A stretch of DNA of 64,000 nt from Anaerolineae bacterium. GTDB lineage: Bacteria; Chloroflexota; Anaerolineae; Promineifilales; Promineifilaceae. The stretch is from assembly GCA_028277515.1 (NCBI GenBank), contig JANQGC010000231.1, positions 7,599-71,598 on the forward strand, read 5' to 3'. The notes beneath the pieces are model-generated. The model saw only the letters and a list, made by a program, of their open reading frames with translations. It was not told the origin of the DNA and did no database searches. This document shows, one piece after another, positions 8,949-16,992 of this stretch (positions within the stretch are counted from its first letter, which is position 1; each line of letters opens with the position of its first letter). The position numbers were made by a program, and so were the translations under genes.

Positions 8949-9003
8949 GTAACCGAGGATTCCATTCCTCGCCGGAGGGGCGCGAAATGGATTTCGCGGT
9001 TAC
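8949..9003. repeat. GTAAC/GTTAC three-way-junction repeat, inverted copy of the element at 7024-7078
   Basis: The 55-bp element is close to the reverse complement of 7024-7078, with the CGAGGA/TCCTCG and CGCGAAAT/ATTTCGCG hairpins in swapped order. The two copies face each other across pucR. The rest of the 8760-9194 spacer (about 190 bp after this element) is AT-richer and must hold the ppdK promoter. No -35/-10 pair is convincing. Confidence 0.75.
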
Positions 9004-9194
9004 AAGTCTACCTCTTTAAAATACAAGATTCATAAATAGTAAGTGATCAGGATATCGTTGTAAAGTATAAGATGAGGCCTGCTTGTGTAATAAAGGATGT
9101 CAAGTGTCGCCTCTGCGGGTATGATTAGAAGCAGCAAAACCTGTCAAGGTTGAGCGATCACGCTTTAGTTCATTATAACCACAGGGAGGCCATC

Positions 9195-11879
9195 ATGATA
9201 TACGAACAGCGGGAAAATAAGTGGGTCTATCTATTCAGCGAAGGGCAGGCGAGCATGAAGGACCTGTTGGGCGGAAAAGGGGCCAATGTCGCCGAGATGA
9301 CCCGCGCCGGGCTGCCCGTGCCCCCGGGATTCACGATCACCACAGAAGCATGTAACGCCTATATTCAATATGAAAATCAATTCCCGGAAGGGATGTGGTC
9401 CCAGGCTCAGGCCGCCTTGAAGGAGATTGAAGCGGCCACTGAAAAAATCTTTGGCCGGCCGGATAACCCGCTGCTGGTCTCAGTACGCTCCGGGGCGGCT
9501 ATTTCCATGCCCGGCATGATGGACACCGTGCTCAACCTGGGTCTCAACGATGAAACGGTCGAGGGGTTAGCCACGCTGACCGGCAACCGTCGCTTTGCCC
9601 TCGACGCTTATCGTCGCTTCATCTCTATGTTCGGCCACATCGTCATGAAAGTACCAGCAGATAAGTTTGACCGCGTTCTGGAACGTTACAAGCGGTTGAC
9701 AGCCGGCGGAAACGTTATTGACCTGATGGCGGACCAACTGGGCGAACTTATTGCCGCTTACAAGCGAATCATTTTCACCGACCGGCACGGGGATAGTTTT
9801 CCCCAGGACCCTTATGAGCAGTTACGGATGGGCATTGCCGCCGTGTTTGATTCCTGGAACGGCCGGCGCGCCATTGATTACCGCCGCGTGCACCGGATCC
9901 CTGATGACCTGGGCACGGCCGTCACCGTACAGGCCATGGTCTTCGGCAACCTGGGAGATGATAGCGGCACGGGCGTGGCCTTCACGCGCAACCCGGCTAC
10001 CGGTGAAAAGACATTTTTTGGCGAATATCTGCTGAACGCCCAGGGCGAAGACGTGGTCGCCGGCATTCGCACCCCCCAACCCATCCAAACGCTGGCCGAA
10101 GCGATGCCCCAGGCCTTTGAACAGCTATTGTCGATCAAAGAGCTGTTGGAAAACCATTATAGGGACATGCAGGATGTTGAATTCACCGTTGAACGGGGGC
10201 GTTTATGGATGCTGCAAACGCGCACGGGTAAACGCACCGGCGCCGCGGCCGTGCGCATCGCCGTGGACATGGTTGGTGAGGGTTTGATTGACCGGGAGAC
10301 GGCCGTGCTGCGCGTCGATCCCAATGCCCTGGACCAGCTTTTGCATCCCACAGTCGATCCCGACGTGCAGGCCACCCTGCTGACGACAGGGCTGCCGGCC
10401 AGTCCTGGCGCGGCGGCCGGACGGGTCGTTTTCAATCCCGACGACGCTGTGGCTCGGGCTGAGGAAGGGGCGTCGGTGATCCTGGTTCGCCTGGAAACCA
10501 GTCCGGATGATTTTCATGGTATGGTTGCTGCAAAGGCGATTTTGACCGCGCGCGGCGGCATGACCTCGCACGCCGCTGTAGTGGCCCGTGGCATGGGCAC
10601 GCCCTGCATCGTCGGCGCATCGGACATCATTATTGATGAAGAAGCTGGTTATTGTTACGTCGGCGAACAACAGGTGCGGCGCGGCGAATGGATTACCCTG
10701 GATGGTTCAACCGGCCGCGTGCTGCTAGGCGAGGTGGCTACCAAACAGCCGGAACTGGGAGAACACTTTCAGCGCCTGATGGGTTGGGCCGATCAGATCC
10801 GCCGCCTGCGCGTCCGGGCCAATGCCGAAACAGGGCACGATGCCGGCATCGCCCGCCAGTTTGGCGCCGAGGGTATCGGCCTCTGCCGGACGGAGCATAT
10901 GTTTTTCGTTGACGAACGCCTGGCCGTCATGCGCGAGATGATTTTGGCCGCCGACCGGGCCAGCCGGGAAATCGCCCTGGACAAGCTGCTGCCCATGCAG
11001 CGCCAGGACTTTTTGCAAATTTTCCAGGCTATGGACGGCCTGCCGGTGACCATACGCTTGCTGGACCCACCGCTGCACGAATTCCTGCCCCGGTATGAGG
11101 AACTGCAAGCTGAACTATACGAACTGAAATTGCAGGTGATCCAGGCTGATAGCTTCGGCCAGATCGACGCCCTTCTGTCCGACGTTGTGCAAAAAGAGCG
11201 TTTGCTGGCTCAAGTCGATAAACTGCGCGAAGCTAACCCCATGCTGGGCCATCGCGGCGTGCGCCTCGGCTTAATCTTCCCGGAAGTGACGGAGATGCAG
11301 GCTCGTGCTATTTTTGAGGCGGCCTGTGAGGCCCAGAGCCAGGGGGTGGCTGTCTATCCGGAAGTGATGATTCCCCTGGTTGCGGCCGAATCGGAACTGG
11401 CCAACCAGCGGGCTATTGTCGAAAAAGTGGCTGATGAGGTCATGGTCGCCTATGGCATGACCATCGAATACGATGTGGGAACGATGATTGAACTGCCGCG
11501 CGCCGCCTTATTGGCCGGCCAGATCGCCGCCCATGCCGATTTCTTCAGCTTCGGCACCAATGATTTAACCCAAACGGCATTTGGCCTGAGCCGCGATGAC
11601 AGCAGCCGCTTTTTGTCCCACTATATCACGGATAAGCTGCTGGCCGACGACCCCTTCCAAGTTTTAGACCAGGACGGGGTCGGCCAACTGCTGCAAATCG
11701 GCGTGGAAAGAGGGCGCGAGACCCGGCCGGAATTGAAAGTGGGCATCTGTGGCGAACATGGTGGCGAGCCGCGCAGCATTCAATTTTGCCACGACACAGG
11801 GCTGGATTATGTGAGCTGCTCCCCCTTCCGTGTGCCCGTGGCCCGGTTAGCGGCCGCCCAGGCAAAGCTGAGACATTAA
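9195..11879 (+). CDS. ppdK: Pyruvate, phosphate dikinase
   Basis: 894 residues from the ATG at 9195, chosen because AGGGAGG stands 5 nt before it; an earlier in-frame ATG at 9150 lacks a site. The enzyme interconverts pyruvate + ATP + Pi and phosphoenolpyruvate + AMP + PPi in the cytosol. The ATP-grasp domain begins LGGKGANVAEMTRAGLPVPP (near residue 25). The swivelling phosphohistidine domain carries GGMTSHAAVVARGMGTPC with His near 458. The C-terminal PEP/pyruvate barrel ends with the catalytic Cys in VGICGEHGG near 849. Length and motif order match bacterial PpdK. It stands alone and may serve gluconeogenesis or a PPi-linked glycolysis. Confidence 0.97.
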   Translation: MIYEQRENKWVYLFSEGQASMKDLLGGKGANVAEMTRAGLPVPPGFTITTEACNAYIQYENQFPEGMWSQAQAALKEIEAATEKIFGRPDNPLLVSVRSGAAISMPGMMDTVLNLGLNDETVEGLATLTGNRRFALDAYRRFISMFGHIVMKVPADKFDRVLERYKRLTAGGNVIDLMADQLGELIAAYKRIIFTDRHGDSFPQDPYEQLRMGIAAVFDSWNGRRAIDYRRVHRIPDDLGTAVTVQAMVFGNLGDDSGTGVAFTRNPATGEKTFFGEYLLNAQGEDVVAGIRTPQPIQTLAEAMPQAFEQLLSIKELLENHYRDMQDVEFTVERGRLWMLQTRTGKRTGAAAVRIAVDMVGEGLIDRETAVLRVDPNALDQLLHPTVDPDVQATLLTTGLPASPGAAAGRVVFNPDDAVARAEEGASVILVRLETSPDDFHGMVAAKAILTARGGMTSHAAVVARGMGTPCIVGASDIIIDEEAGYCYVGEQQVRRGEWITLDGSTGRVLLGEVATKQPELGEHFQRLMGWADQIRRLRVRANAETGHDAGIARQFGAEGIGLCRTEHMFFVDERLAVMREMILAADRASREIALDKLLPMQRQDFLQIFQAMDGLPVTIRLLDPPLHEFLPRYEELQAELYELKLQVIQADSFGQIDALLSDVVQKERLLAQVDKLREANPMLGHRGVRLGLIFPEVTEMQARAIFEAACEAQSQGVAVYPEVMIPLVAAESELANQRAIVEKVADEVMVAYGMTIEYDVGTMIELPRAALLAGQIAAHADFFSFGTNDLTQTAFGLSRDDSSRFLSHYITDKLLADDPFQVLDQDGVGQLLQIGVERGRETRPELKVGICGEHGGEPRSIQFCHDTGLDYVSCSPFRVPVARLAAAQAKLRH

Positions 11880-11951
11880 AATAATTATGTTCTTCAGGTC
11901 TACAAATTAGTTTTCTTGACAACTTGTCAGGAAAACAGTGGTATATCCTAT

Positions 11952-12185
11952 ATGAAAACATTTCAGGTTGGCGAGTTCAAAAGAAACTTCTCAGAGGTTA
12001 TCGAGCATGTTCGGTCGGGCGAAGAAGTCATCATTACTTATGGAAAGAAAAAAGAGCCGGTAGCTGTGCTTATTCCCTATGCCGCTTACAAATCGAAAAA
12101 GGTAAAACTTGGCCTTTTTCAGGACAAAACACTCAAAATACATGACGATTTCGAGATGAGTGAAGAAGAAATGTTGGGCTTATAA
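11952..12185 (+). CDS. Phd/YefM-type antitoxin
   Basis: 77 residues. MKTFQVGEFKRNFSEVIEHV opens as Phd/YefM antitoxins do: a short strand, then a helix that ends in the DNA-binding dimer interface. It is followed by RSGEEVIITYGKKKEPVAVL, the diagnostic G-E-x-V-x-I-T and P-V-A-V-L core. The acidic C-terminal tail would wrap a toxin. The start at 11952 gives the canonical family N-terminus; a longer frame from 11916 adds 12 unrelated residues. The immediate downstream frame shows only a short VapC-like remnant, so this antitoxin appears orphaned. It may still act as a transcriptional repressor. Confidence 0.88.
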   Translation: MKTFQVGEFKRNFSEVIEHVRSGEEVIITYGKKKEPVAVLIPYAAYKSKKVKLGLFQDKTLKIHDDFEMSEEEMLGL

Positions 12186-12220
12186 TTTATCTTGTAGATA
12201 CACACATTTACCGATATTGA
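12182..12220 (+). pseudogene. Remnant of a VapC/PIN-type toxin N-terminus
   Basis: Overlapping the antitoxin stop in another frame, codons read IIYLVDTHIYRY and then TGA. YLVDTHI is the characteristic first strand of Phd-linked VapC PIN toxins, carrying the first catalytic Asp. There is no start codon and the frame ends after 12 codons. The following 16 bp lead directly into the converging epimerase-like gene. The match is short, so the call is tentative, but its position exactly where a vapC should begin supports it. Confidence 0.45.
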
Positions 12221-12236
12221 ACATGGTTGGCGCAAA

Positions 12237-13190
12237 TTATGCTTCATCACCCTGCTCACGATACCAGGCCACTGTCTCTTTAATCGCCTGGGCGTGGGGT
12301 GTGACCTCGCTGCCGAAGGCGGCTGCATATCGGCCGTGATCGATGATGAACGGCTCCTCAAATTCATACATCATTTCCACCATTTCCCGCGCTTCGGGGT
12401 TGAAAAGGCCGACCAGGCGCATCATGTTTTTACCCGCCACGCGCACCCGGATGGGACGGCCGATTTCTTCCTCCAGCAAATCAATAAATTGCCGCGTGCT
12501 GATCGTCGGTGCGCTGGGCACATGCCACGCCTGGCCATATGCTTCATCTTGTTCACTGAGCGTCACCAAAGCGCGGGCGAAGTCACGAATATAAGTCAAT
12601 GTGTGCGGCAGATCGATGTTGCCGGCCATGTTCACCGTCTGGCCTTTCAGGGCGGCCCCGAACAAGATCTCCCCGGCCATAGAATCAGTCACGCGCGGGC
12701 CGTAAAAGTCGGCCGCCCGGCCGATCACCACCTGTACTTTACCCTGGCGGTGCGCGTCCAGCAGCATGTTGGCCACCTGGGCACGCGCCTGCCCTTTGCG
12801 CGTCTGTGCGGCATAGGGCAAGTCCTCACGAATCGGACGGCCGTCTGTTGGACCATACATATAAACGTTGCTGCCAAAGATTAGCCTGGCGCCACTGCGT
12901 GAGACACCTTCGATGATCGCGGCGGCCAGCGGCGGGAACTTCTTCGGCCATTGGGTGTAAGGAGGCTGGGCGCAGAAAAAGACAATCTCGGCTCCCTGGC
13001 ATACCCTGGCTACCTGGTCGGGGTCATTGGCATCGGCCGTTGCCAAAACCACACCCTGCGGCAACGTCTCATTCACTTTGCCGCTGCGGTTGACCAGCTT
13101 CACAGCCTTACCCTGGATCGCCAATTCATCCATGATGGCCAACCCCAATTGTCCCGTTCCTAAAATCACACGTTTAATATCGTTACTCAT
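12237..13190 (-). CDS. NAD(P)-binding NAD-dependent epimerase/dehydratase-like protein
   Basis: About 317 residues from MSNDIKRVILGTGQLG, an atypical Rossmann loop (GTGQLG) at the very N-terminus. The following strand LVNRSGK suggests NADP(H) preference through its basic residues. FGSNVYMYGPT near residue 105 resembles the S-x-x-x-Y region of extended SDRs, and YGPRVTDSMAGEILFGAAL follows near 170. The start at 13190 was chosen for the AGGAACAAAAG before it and because it begins exactly at the dinucleotide fold. The gene is monocistronic and converges on the Phd gene. Catalysis versus simple NADP sensing (NmrA-like) cannot be decided. Confidence 0.82.
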   Translation of the reverse strand: MSNDIKRVILGTGQLGLAIMDELAIQGKAVKLVNRSGKVNETLPQGVVLATADANDPDQVARVCQGAEIVFFCAQPPYTQWPKKFPPLAAAIIEGVSRSGARLIFGSNVYMYGPTDGRPIREDLPYAAQTRKGQARAQVANMLLDAHRQGKVQVVIGRAADFYGPRVTDSMAGEILFGAALKGQTVNMAGNIDLPHTLTYIRDFARALVTLSEQDEAYGQAWHVPSAPTISTRQFIDLLEEEIGRPIRVRVAGKNMMRLVGLFNPEAREMVEMMYEFEEPFIIDHGRYAAAFGSEVTPHAQAIKETVAWYREQGDEA

Positions 13191-13253
13191 CTTTTGTTCC
13201 TGATGTAAAACAAATTGCCTAATTTGTTCACTGCGCAAAAAAAGGCTTTTTGC

Positions 13254-13306
13254 GTTACGGGCGCAAGCTAGAAAGCGTGCGCCACTAAATTCACCACCAT
13301 TCTACA
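13254..13306. repeat. Inverted copy of the GTAG/CTAC hairpin element
   Basis: Reading the minus strand it starts GTAGAATGG and ends CCCGTAAC. It contains GCGCACGCTTTCTAGCTTGC, which pairs within itself as in the 8.8-kb copies. The second hairpin is weaker (TGGTGGTGAATTTAGTGG). It looks like a diverged member of that family. Confidence 0.55.
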
Positions 13307-13342
13307 GGTTGACACAGTGTTAAAGTCAAGGGACAAACAAAA

Positions 13343-13373
13343 AATGCCAGACACTCTTAATGTGCCTGGCATT
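13343..13373 (-). terminator. Rho-independent terminator of the SIMPL gene
   Basis: On the minus strand AATGCCAGGCAC pairs with GTGTCTGGCATT around a 7-nt loop, and TTTTTTGTTTG follows directly. It lies about 30 nt after the stop of the SIMPL-domain gene. The stem word is the same GTGCCWGGCAC palindrome that recurs in other spacers, so a repeat seems to have been adopted as a terminator. Confidence 0.75.
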
Positions 13374-13402
13374 AGACTGCTCACTGTTTACTGTTTACGA
13401 AC

Positions 13403-14155
13403 CTACTCCATCGCATACGTTACCTGCACCTGCACATGGTAGCTTTGCTGTCCAGGCGAAATGCTGCTTTCATCGACAGCCATGCCGGCGCCGCCACCCA
13501 TGCCCATGAATGGTCCGGGAACCTGGGTATAGACTTCGCTGATCGACTGCACATCACCCAGGGTGACCCCGCTCAGCATGGCCAACGATTCTGCTCGCTC
13601 CTGGGCATTAGCGACGGCCGCCTGCCGGGCCTCTTCTTCCAGCGCATCCCGATCGTTGACGGAAAAATTCACCCCATAGATGATATTAGCACCGGCATCA
13701 ATGGCCGTACTTAAAATATCACCCACGCGCTCAATGTCCCGAATTTTGACGTTGACCTGGTTGGAGACGCGGTAACCGGCAATGCCTTCCGGGCCATTAT
13801 CGCCATAACGCTGCTCGGCCCACAAGCTGTAGTTGCTGGTTTGGATATCCTCAGCAGCAATGCCTTCTTCCTGCAAGGCGCTTAACAGAGCCTTGATGAT
13901 CGTCTCATTCTCGCTGGTGGCCACGTCTACAGTTTCATCAAAGGTTTCAATGCCTAAATTGACCTGCGCCTGGTCCGGGCTGCCCAGCGCCTCTCCTACA
14001 CCGAGGACGGTGATGCTGTTCGTCGCTGTAGGGGCGTTGTCCTGAGCGGCCGCATTGCCTGCATCCACAGCGTGCGCGCAGCCACTGATGACCAGGGCCA
14101 TCAAAGCGACCAACAAGAAAATGATTGACAATTGTTTTTTGTTTTTAAGATTCAT
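13403..14155 (-). CDS. SIMPL (DUF541) domain lipoprotein
   Basis: 250 residues. A lipoprotein signal (LVALMALVISGCAHA, lipidated Cys near residue 26) is followed by a SIMPL/DUF541 domain. ITVLGVGEALGSPDQAQVNL opens it, and a long central region carries SNYSLWAEQRYGDNGPEGI and GYRVSNQVNVKIRD. The latter is the conserved G-Y-x-x-x-N-x-v-x-V element. The family is periplasmic or surface exposed; some members are linked to oxidative-stress resistance or signalling, but the biochemical role is open. The protein would be anchored to the outer face of the cell membrane. It is monocistronic and ends at the hairpin terminator at 13343-13373. Confidence 0.9.
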   Translation of the reverse strand: MNLKNKKQLSIIFLLVALMALVISGCAHAVDAGNAAAQDNAPTATNSITVLGVGEALGSPDQAQVNLGIETFDETVDVATSENETIIKALLSALQEEGIAAEDIQTSNYSLWAEQRYGDNGPEGIAGYRVSNQVNVKIRDIERVGDILSTAIDAGANIIYGVNFSVNDRDALEEEARQAAVANAQERAESLAMLSGVTLGDVQSISEVYTQVPGPFMGMGGGAGMAVDESSISPGQQSYHVQVQVTYAME

Positions 14156-14459
14156 TTCAAATACTCCTTTGAATAGTAATACCTACTTAAACCTCTGAGG
14201 TGTTAAACACAATTCAGATCTCAGAGGATTTATAAACACGGATGGGAGAAAAACGGATAAAATAAAAATACCCGTGTTTTTCTATCTGTATATTGGATCA
14301 GCTTCATATATTCACCCCTTTCTGTAAAGGCTTCATATACTATAACGCCGGTTGATGGCCGAAAGTTCCCTATTACAGAAATTCCCTAAGAGATGCCGGC
14401 CGGCGGTCACTGTACTGCGAAAATCAGTTGAACTGATAATAAATAAATCCGAATAAAAA

Positions 14460-14518
14460 GTACGTGCGTATCTAAGAATACGCGACTTTTCCGGACGGCA
14501 TCCAGGATGCTTGCTTAC
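14460..14518. repeat. GTAC/TTAC-bounded two-hairpin repeat in the 14156-14624 spacer
   Basis: It contains GCGTATCTAAGAATACGC as one hairpin and GCATCCAGGATGC as the second, bounded by GTAC and TTAC. It resembles the 17748 and 37442 elements in its second hairpin. The rest of the 470-bp spacer is AT-rich. It includes an inverted pair AACACGG and CCGTGTT at about 14234-14278, and the two divergent promoters must lie here. Confidence 0.55.
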
Positions 14519-14624
14519 AAGATGATTGTTTTAACTTGTTAGTCGCCAATGAAGTAAATTATTTTACAAGGGTTCAAACAAAGTTATAATATAAATTATC
14601 CCCTTGTTTAGATTGGAGGTCTTG

Positions 14625-16475
14625 ATGACAACCCTGCGTCTTCCCCTTATTTTATTCGTTCTTTTTATCGCCCTGGCCGTTTCAATCCTGGCCTTAGGCC
14701 CATTGCCGGCGCACTCTGCCGGGGCGGAAGCCGCCGCCCCGGCAGAATTTGAAATCGTAGCCACGGGGTTGAATAACCCGCGCGGTATGGCCTTCGCCCA
14801 GGACGGCTCGCTGTATATTGCCGAATCCGGCAGCGGCGGCCCCGGACCCTGTATTCCAGGCGCCGGTGGCGCTGAATTTTGCTTGGGTGAAACCGGTGGG
14901 GTGACCCTGGTTGAATTTTCAAGCGACGGCACACCGGCCGATCAGACGCGGGTGATTGAGGGGCTTTCATCCCTGGCGATCAAGGATACGGGCGGAGATG
15001 CCACCGGACCCAATGATGTGGCCTTCACCGAGTCCGGCCAACTGCTTATCTTGATGGGCCTGGGCAACGACCCCGCTGTGCGCGACCCTATGGGATCATT
15101 GGGCGCAAAGGGCATGGATTTCGGCCAACTGGTGTATGTTGATGAGGAGATGATGCGGGGAAATGTGGCTGATGTTGCCGGCTATGAAGGGGCCAACAAC
15201 CCTGACGGCGCGCAGGTCGACAGCAATCCTTTTGGCATGCTGGTCGTCGAGGATGAGGTGAAAGTTGCCGATGCCGGTGCCAATGCTTTGTTGAATGTGG
15301 CTAATTTTCAGGATACTCGACGGAACGCGCCAACGGCCGACATCTCTACCCTGGCCGTTTTCCCGGCGCAGATGGTCGAGTTCCCACCCGGCAGCGGGAT
15401 GATGATTCCCATGGATGCTGTGCCGACGGCCGTGGAGATAGGCCCGGATGGTGCTTTTTATGTCAGCGGGCTGACCGGCTTCCCCTTCCCGGTTGGCGGC
15501 GCCAACATCTACCGCGTTGAACCCGGGTCAGATCCGCAAGTATATGCCAGCGGCTTCACCAATGTACTTGACCTGGCCTTTGGCCCGGATGGCGCGCTTT
15601 ATGTGTTGGAAATGGCCAAAGACAGCCTGCTTGGTCCTCCGCCGCCCCTGGGCCGCATTGTGCAGGTTGCCCCCTATGGCGCGCAGACCACCATCGTCAG
15701 CGAAGGTTTAAATGCACCCCTGGACCTGGAAATTGGACCTGACCATGCCCTATACGTGATCAACAATGGGCCAACTGAAATGGGTACGGTGGTGCGCATG
15801 CCCCTGCCCTCAACGACGGTCGCCATCCCGGCTGCCAAAGATAACACGCTGTATGAAAGCGAAACAGGCGAGGTCAGCAACGGTATGGGGCAATATTTCT
15901 TCTCCGGCCTGACCGGGGTCAGGACCGGCAACCTGGCGCTGCGCGGCCTGGTCGCCTTTGATGTTGAGTCAGCCATTCCCGAAGGTTCAATGGTGATTTC
16001 GGCCACACTGGACCTGCATATGTCGCGCACGAATGTCGGTGACAAGACCGTGACCCTGCATACGGTGCAGAAGAACTGGGGCGAAGGAGATTCGGATGCT
16101 GAGGCGGAAGAAGGTGGGGGCGCTAAAGCGGCCGCCGGTGATGCGACCTGGCTGCACAGCCAGTATGATAACGCCTTCTGGGATGCGCCGGGCGGCGATT
16201 TCAGCCCATCAGCCAGCGCCGGCACCCTGGTTGGCGGCGCTGGCGAGTATAGCTGGTCGTCGGATCAGGTGCGGGATGAGGTTCAAGCCTGGGTGGACGG
16301 ATCGGCCGATAATCATGGCTGGCTGTTGATGGGGGATGAAAGCGGCGGAGCCTCGGCCAAGCGTTTTGACACGCGCGAAAACCCGAATGAAGAGAACCGG
16401 CCAAAATTGCATGTGCGCTACATCACACCCCTGCCTGATTATGCCATCTTTATGCCGGTGGTTTTACGGCCGTAA
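14625..16475 (+). CDS. Secreted ScyD/ScyE-like beta-propeller protein with DNRLRE domain
   Basis: 616 residues from MTTLRLPL, preceded by GGAGGT at 5-nt spacing. A signal peptide ends near residue 31 (LPAHSAGA). Residues about 38-390 form a propeller of the ScyD/ScyE type: IVATGLNNPRGMAFAQDGSL, GPNDVAFTESGQLLILMGLG, VEIGPDGAFYVSGLTG and LAFGPDGALYVLEMAK. These repeat the x-G-P-D-G-x-L/F-Y-V blade strand. Residues about 405-600 match a DNRLRE domain (AAKDNTLYESETGEVSNGMG and FDVESAIPEGSMVISATLDL). The chain ends YAIFMPVVLRP, a tail often seen on exported Chloroflexota proteins. It is probably surface-bound; ligand or enzymatic activity is unknown. It stands alone and converges on hicB. Confidence 0.88.
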   Translation: MTTLRLPLILFVLFIALAVSILALGPLPAHSAGAEAAAPAEFEIVATGLNNPRGMAFAQDGSLYIAESGSGGPGPCIPGAGGAEFCLGETGGVTLVEFSSDGTPADQTRVIEGLSSLAIKDTGGDATGPNDVAFTESGQLLILMGLGNDPAVRDPMGSLGAKGMDFGQLVYVDEEMMRGNVADVAGYEGANNPDGAQVDSNPFGMLVVEDEVKVADAGANALLNVANFQDTRRNAPTADISTLAVFPAQMVEFPPGSGMMIPMDAVPTAVEIGPDGAFYVSGLTGFPFPVGGANIYRVEPGSDPQVYASGFTNVLDLAFGPDGALYVLEMAKDSLLGPPPPLGRIVQVAPYGAQTTIVSEGLNAPLDLEIGPDHALYVINNGPTEMGTVVRMPLPSTTVAIPAAKDNTLYESETGEVSNGMGQYFFSGLTGVRTGNLALRGLVAFDVESAIPEGSMVISATLDLHMSRTNVGDKTVTLHTVQKNWGEGDSDAEAEEGGGAKAAAGDATWLHSQYDNAFWDAPGGDFSPSASAGTLVGGAGEYSWSSDQVRDEVQAWVDGSADNHGWLLMGDESGGASAKRFDTRENPNEENRPKLHVRYITPLPDYAIFMPVVLRP

Positions 16476-16516
16476 CACAAACAGCATGCCCCCTCCTGGT
16501 ATTACCCAAATCACAG

Positions 16517-16545
16517 GTGCCAGGCACTTCAAATGTGCCTGGTAC
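16517..16545. repeat. GTGCCAGGCAC hairpin between convergent genes
   Basis: GGTGCCAGGCAC and GTGCCTGGTACC pair around a 7-nt loop in the short spacer between the ScyD-like gene and the converging hicB. It could act as a bidirectional terminator, although no long U-tract follows on either strand. It belongs to the recurrent palindromic word family. Confidence 0.55.
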
Positions 16546-16555
16546 CTATCTCTTC

Positions 16556-16885
16556 TTAACTGGCTGCCTTCTCTAAAGCCTCGACAATCCACTGGTTGAG
16601 ACTTTTGCCGCTTACTTCCGCCTTTGTGGCGACGGAGGCATGCGTTTCAACCGGCATGCGCAATAATTCCTTGCCGGAGTAAGGTTTATTGGGTTGCTCT
16701 CCACGTTCAGCACACGTTTCAAGATAAAAATCAACCGCATCATGAAAAGCATCTCGAATCTCCTCGACACTCTCTCCATGAAAAGTGATCATATCTCGAA
16801 TTCCGACAACACGGCCGATAAAAAGTTCGTCCTCGTCACTGTATGCAATATGGGCAGAATATTCTCTATAAGTCATGGGTTTCAT
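16556..16885 (-). CDS. hicB: HicB family antitoxin
   Basis: 109 residues. The N-terminal partial RNase-H-like fold starts YREYSAHIAYSDEDELFIGR. It is followed by the diagnostic VVGIRDMITFHGESVEEI, with E-E-x-R-x-A-F-x-x-A-V-D-F-Y in the next helix. The C-terminus (residues 80-109) is a ribbon-helix-helix-like segment, ATKAEVSGKSLNQWIVEALE, that would bind its own operator. Its ATG overlaps the stop of a HicA remnant (ATGA), the usual hicA-hicB arrangement. The antitoxin looks intact while the toxin has lost its 5' half. Retention may reflect repression, neutralisation of another HicA, or recent decay. Confidence 0.9.
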   Translation of the reverse strand: MKPMTYREYSAHIAYSDEDELFIGRVVGIRDMITFHGESVEEIRDAFHDAVDFYLETCAERGEQPNKPYSGKELLRMPVETHASVATKAEVSGKSLNQWIVEALEKAAS

Positions 16886-16992
16886 GGTTCTATCTCTAGT
16901 TTTTGCAAAAATTCGCGCACGGCGCGTACTTGATATGGTTTTGCTTCTTTGCCAGGATGCGGACGGTGAAAGTCAGCGCGCAAATCACCTTT
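16882..16992 (-). pseudogene. hicA: 5'-truncated HicA toxin remnant
   Basis: In the frame that ends at 16882, overlapping the hicB start, the codons read GDLRADFHRPHPGKEAKP and then YQVRAVREFLQKLEIEP before the stop. FHRPHPGKEAK...V...REFL is the C-terminal half of a common HicA subtype. The N-terminal half, with the start codon and first strands, is missing. The frame runs straight into the 3' end of the DsbA-like gene, whose stop at 16985-16987 lies inside the remnant. The deletion junction therefore seems to have joined the two. No frame change is visible in the surviving part. Confidence 0.75.

Noticed and set aside
8789..9003. Tandem repeats upstream of ppdK as a CRISPR array
   Set aside because: The units are adjacent hairpin elements without unique spacers of constant length and no cas genes are near.
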